The notes beneath the pieces were generated by a model. The model was not told where the DNA came from. It did not search any database and was given only the letters and a program-made list of their open reading frames with translations. A DNA stretch of 64,000 nt, taken from NCBI GenBank assembly GCA_002221725.1, contig NJFT01000167.1, positions 1 to 64,000 of the forward strand. Reading direction: 5' to 3'. This document shows positions 59,875-64,000 of the stretch, one piece after another. Source of the DNA: Scedosporium boydii (lineage: Eukaryota > Ascomycota > Sordariomycetes > Microascales > Microascaceae). Both the position numbers and the translations under genes were made by a program. The number at the start of each line of letters is the position of its first letter. Position 1 is the first letter of the stretch.

Positions 59875-61830
59875 GAGTACACTGCAGGGTAATAGGGTAG
59901 GATGGGAATGGAACCTAAAGTTGGAGAGAGAGGAGAGGAGGGGAGTGGTGTAGTGAGGTGTAGTGTAGTGTACGAAGTAGGAGTTGAGGGTAAGAGTCGT
60001 ACAAAGTAGAGAGTAGGGCTAATATTAAAGTGTAGTATAATTCATCAATCATGATTCGAATAAGCCGACTTATTGGGCAAAGGGGGAATAAGGCAAAATG
60101 GGACGGGGCGAGAAAGGGTCTCGGGATAAAAGAACAGCAGGTTGAGTCGCCTGTTTCGAGGAAGGACGAAGACGTCAGTTCAAGTGAGAGGGTAAGACAA
60201 ACATCAAGGCCACATTGGACATACACAGAAAATGGCGGCCCGTCAAGATTGTTCTCTCCACACAGCCTTGAGGCCCTCGTTCTAAGTTCTTGGTTTTTTC
60301 CCTTTTCCTGTCTCACATCACACACTATTTCGCTGCGAGAAGGAATGACACGTCCTGTGGTTCGCTGCGTTTTAATTCTCATCTGCCATGGAGAACTTAT
60401 GCAAGATGGGGATCTACACCACAACCAGCTAATAGGCGCCGGCACCCCTTCCCCTTGAGTACACTTGTACAGAGAATGAAACAAAATGACGAACGAGAAC
60501 CTTTGGGGGGCCTCTTTCTTGCGCCCGGGGGGCGAAAGCTCGCCTGATACCATCGTACTACCGGTGGAATCGACCGAAAATCAAGGCCAGAGTATAATTG
60601 GCGCCAACGAGGATCAAAAAGGACCAATTTGAGAATTGCGAGAGCGCGCTACCTTTCGCGACACCTTCTCGTGCCCTCTCTCTCCACCTCTCCACAGGCA
60701 CAGGGGGCACGCCCCAGTTTTGGTCCTTCAGAAAGAGCAAGGTGGCAACGAGAGTGACCTGTCACTCGAGAAGGGGGGTGGGGGAAGAGGGGATGGGAGG
60801 GCGTGTGGGTAGAGGAAAGAATGGAAAGGATGGTTGAGATCTCGGGTGTTGCAGAGATCTCGGAATATAACGTAGGTGCATGTATGATGTAGGGTTGGAG
60901 CTAGATGGATCTAGAGTTTTGGATTTACGACTCCGTTCAGGTCTGGGAGTAAAGCGAGGATGAATAGGTTGGGGGCTAGGGTTAGGATCGAAGCTATCAT
61001 GGAACAAGCCGATATGACATCGACTGCAACTCTAGAGGTGAAAAAAGAACCTCTGTGATGCGAAAGGAGCCGAGAAGGAACGCGAAGGGGGGAGTGGGCA
61101 GGAGGCGGCAACGATGCGACGACGGGAGGTTATGCTTGTTCTGGAAGCTTTGTCCGCCGGATCTTCCTTTTCTTTTTCGCCGCATTTTAGACCTTTTCGA
61201 ACTAATGGAGGGTCTGCTCCAATAATTGATGCTATCGAGGGGGTCGACGGGGGCGCAAACGTTTGAAGCGGAAAAGGTTGACAAGCCAGAGGCTTGGGTG
61301 ACGATATCCTTGGACAAAAATGGAGTTGCGTTTCGGTCCGTTAATGAAAGCAAGGAATATATGCGTGGGGAATTTCCCAAGGTCTAAGCCAAGACTGGAT
61401 TTAATTTTGCAAGCACCAGCGAATTGTAGCACCATTTGATCATTTGATATTTACAATTGTAGTGTGCTTGTCCACTGAGAAGTCGGAACGAAAGATCAAT
61501 TGATCAGTACAATTGTACCTACAAAATTCCACGTCAATGATCTCTCTCGGCCGGGGGCGCTTTCCTTCTCTTCGATTCTGTTGCTATCCGCCATGTCGCA
61601 GTCACAGTCGCAGTTGCAGTCGCTTGGGCGAGTAACAGCCAGGGCAGCATACATCGTATTAGCGTCTGATCCTCCTTTCCCCTTGGTCAATCCCGTCAAT
61701 CCTCATTACAGATTACAGGCAGGTTGCGAGCATTATTAGTGAGCAAATTGGACGTCTTCACGCATCAATGATGAATGACCCCATCTCGCAGAGAAGTTTA
61801 CTTTGCAATGGCCTGCAATGAAGTCCTCGA

Positions 61831-61842
61831 CTTCGTACGAAG
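61831..61842. repeat. 12-bp palindrome CTTCGTACGAAG
   Basis: A perfect palindrome that contains TACGAAG followed by TA, so it overlaps a TACGAAGTA copy. The same 12-mer occurs at 63607-63618. Confidence 0.85.
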
Positions 61843-63606
61843 TAATAATGGCAGCAAGGACCGGGAGGGCGTGGGTTTCCGGGGTCAGTCACTTGGGGCT
61901 TGAGGGGCGTGTGTGGAGGGAGATGTGGAGATGGAGATAAGGATGAATGGAAAGTGGGAAGGACTTCAACCACATGCACTGCTTTTCTATCTCTCACACA
62001 TGGCGGCACCCTCCGCAAATGGTCACGGGTGGGGGAAACACTTTCCTCACTGGATCGTAAGAAAATACACACATTTCAAGAGGCAACTGCGAGGCTGGTG
62101 AGGGAAGGAAGACGGAAGACAAGTCGTTTACGCCAAGTCGTACATGTACTTTGTCTCTTCCTTCATTGGAGAAGGCGCGAGAGAAGAAGAAACAGTCCTG
62201 CCGCAATGTTTTCAATCTACGAAGTATGGACTGTGTACACTGCAATGTAGATTGTGTTCGGCTCATTTTGGCCAGTAGAAACGCGAGGTTTTACATCAAA
62301 TTGATTGCACTACACTCGGTTTGTGTTCGTGTATAGCCTAGGAGCCGTGTTTCCTTATATATTGATATGGATATGGACTGATATATCCTGGTCTTCACTA
62401 ACAGCTCAAGCCCGCCCTACTGCTGCTCCTTTGTTTGCGAGTTACCGGCTGACCATCTCGATCATTGACCTTTCAATGTCCTCTTCTTTAACAGTTCGAG
62501 TACAAGTACATAGACCAGCTACTTCGTACGTGCCTCGCATGTGGTGCCGCAGATGAGAATTCTCGCGTAATACTCTGTCGACAGAGCGTAGATTATAATA
62601 TCCAGCGACTCGCCTACAAGGATATCAAGAGTGATGAGTTAATACTTTGTACTTGCCAGGCTTTATTATGAAGTATTAGCAGCGCGCCGTGAGAGACGTC
62701 ATGTAGTGTACTCATTGACCGAGAGCTTTGAATCGCCAAACTGTCGTGCCGCAAGAGGCGCCGGAGGGCTTTTGACGCAAGCTGACGACACATGGGATGC
62801 GAGGATCTGCAGAGGCGTTCATCAAGCGAGGTTCTCTCCCCCTGATTTGCGTTTCTCTACCAAAGTCGGTAGGTCCCGGGCTTGTATTATCATAATTCGG
62901 CAACCTGCAAGTAGATATTCTGCGCCTTTCTGATCTACAGCCCCTCACCTAAGCAGATATCGCCCATGTCTTTTTTTGGTCAACATGCGCGATGATCTCG
63001 ACGAATACTATGTATGTAGAAGATCTGCTTCGGATCTCAAAACTTCGGCTCTTGCTTTTTCCTCACCGTGATTTGCAGCACCGTATGTATGATCTCCCCC
63101 CCCTTTTCGAGATAAATTTCCATGATAGCGTATGGTAAATGGCGTCCATCATATTCTCGTGAGCCGAACTCCCCACTGGTCGAGCTAGAGGCAACACCTT
63201 GCGTTGCAGTTGCAGTTGGGCGAGGAAAGACCTTGAAATGCCCCGAGCCTTCTTCCTTCTCCTTCATAGGCGAGATAACGAATTGCTACCCTACATCCGC
63301 CCGAGACTTCCAGTCTTCTGAAAGATCTGATTCGGGCATGCCCATGTACGAAGGCATGAGGTTGGTGACCGCCTTTCTTCGTGAGGGAAGAAAGACGTCG
63401 ATGTCGATATCCACTCAGACACCCCAATTGGATACGCCACACTTCGATGGGGGTCAATCAAGTCGAGGACCAAATCTCGAAAACTCCGAAGCATACACGC
63501 AGGTCACAAAAACCAGTTCTCTCCCCAGCTGGGCCTCCTGGGACAATGGAGGGATACTTCCTCCACTAGGCCGTATGGTGCAGGGGAGAAGGGGGAGGGG
63601 GGTGTG

Positions 63607-63618
63607 CTTCGTACGAAG
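63607..63618. repeat. 12-bp palindrome CTTCGTACGAAG, second copy
   Basis: Identical to the palindrome at 61831-61842, again continuing into TACGAAGTA (63612-63620). Confidence 0.85.
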
Positions 63619-64000
63619 TACAAAGTGGAGAATTAAAGGCGTGGAAGCGCAGCCGCGACTCCGCAAATGGGCCGAATGGAACGCAAACAGCGGGTCCAGT
63701 ACGATCCGGTACCTGTCCGGTTTGGGCATAGTCTGGGCAGGCCTGTATGGGGCGTGGGAACTGTCATTGACCTGTGCACATGTGCACTTTTTTTTTGGGC
63801 TAAAGAGGGTGCAGGGCTTGGAGATGACGATCGAACAGTTAAGAAGTACGGCGCACAACATGGCAGCCACAATTCTTGATGGAGAGACTCTCACTGATGT
63901 TGTGCTGCTCCATCGTAAGTACTGCATTGTAATATTGGCTGTCAGCTACGATACCTAGCCTCGCTCGGGAAGCTGTCTCTTCTCTTTCTTTTGTGATAAC

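Larger units (their letters stand above)
58850..64000. other. Gene-poor right end
   Basis: 5.1 kb. A G/A-rich tract at 59555-59680 (plus strand) could form unusual DNA structure. Short repeats include a hairpin at 59854-59874, TACGAAGTA copies (59971, 62219, 63612) and an imperfect CAGTCG hexamer array at 61596-61625. An open frame of 278 codons (63122-63958, plus) has an ATG but no motif and contains a TACGAAGTA copy, so I do not call it a gene. Nothing else is supported. Confidence 0.4.

Noticed and set aside
59915..60553. 212-codon open frame on the minus strand
   Set aside because: Reads through repeats (TAGTGTAG arrays) and C/T-rich sequence, giving Ser/Leu-rich low-complexity protein.

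Overview
The window is nuclear DNA of a filamentous ascomycete (Pezizomycotina). This is inferred from compact genes with short GT-AG introns (about 50-270 nt), CTAAC-type branch points, and a gene set of fungal type: a Pho85 kinase, a Cdc25-type Ras exchange factor with SH3, a TRP-like channel with an ML-like ectodomain, a secreted GH16 enzyme, and a two-finger C2H2 plus fungal-specific-domain regulator. No prokaryotic, viral, CRISPR or intact mobile-element features were seen. A species cannot be named from the sequence.

Left part (1-21.6 kb), housekeeping and signalling: a possible truncated gene end at the left edge; poly(A) polymerase (-); a divergent septin-type GTPase with a hydrophobic C-terminal tail (-); Pho85 kinase (+); a NOSIP-type RING protein (-); tafazzin-type acyltransferase (+); SAGA subunit Sgf73 (-); Cdc25-type RasGEF (-). 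Middle (21.6-32.5 kb): about 11 kb without a convincing gene, lying upstream of the zinc-finger regulator (+, 32.6-35.3 kb). Then GH16 (+, 38.4 kb), a small Cys-rich tail protein in three short exons (+, 41.0 kb), a broken coding remnant (+, 41.9-42.4 kb) and the TRP-like channel (-, 43-45 kb). Right part: Arl1 (-), ribosomal protein eL39 (+), Skp1 (-), GPI mannosyltransferase Smp3 (+), a single-pass membrane protein with a Cys-rich outer domain (-), and about 5 kb of gene-poor sequence to the end.

Gene models were built by joining exons by hand. Every multi-exon model except the left-edge fragment and the 42-kb remnant gives a coding length divisible by three and joins family motifs across the splice sites. 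The genes do not form a functional cluster. They are a typical mixed fungal block, with cell-surface or secretory functions recurring (GH16, Smp3, Arl1, TRP-like channel, Cys-rich tail protein) beside nutrient signalling (Pho85, Cdc25, Skp1). The most unusual items are the tail-anchored-looking septin homologue, the coding remnant with an in-frame TAG, the three-exon Cys-rich micro-gene, and a recurrent palindromic 9-mer (TACGAAGTA) confined to intergenic DNA.
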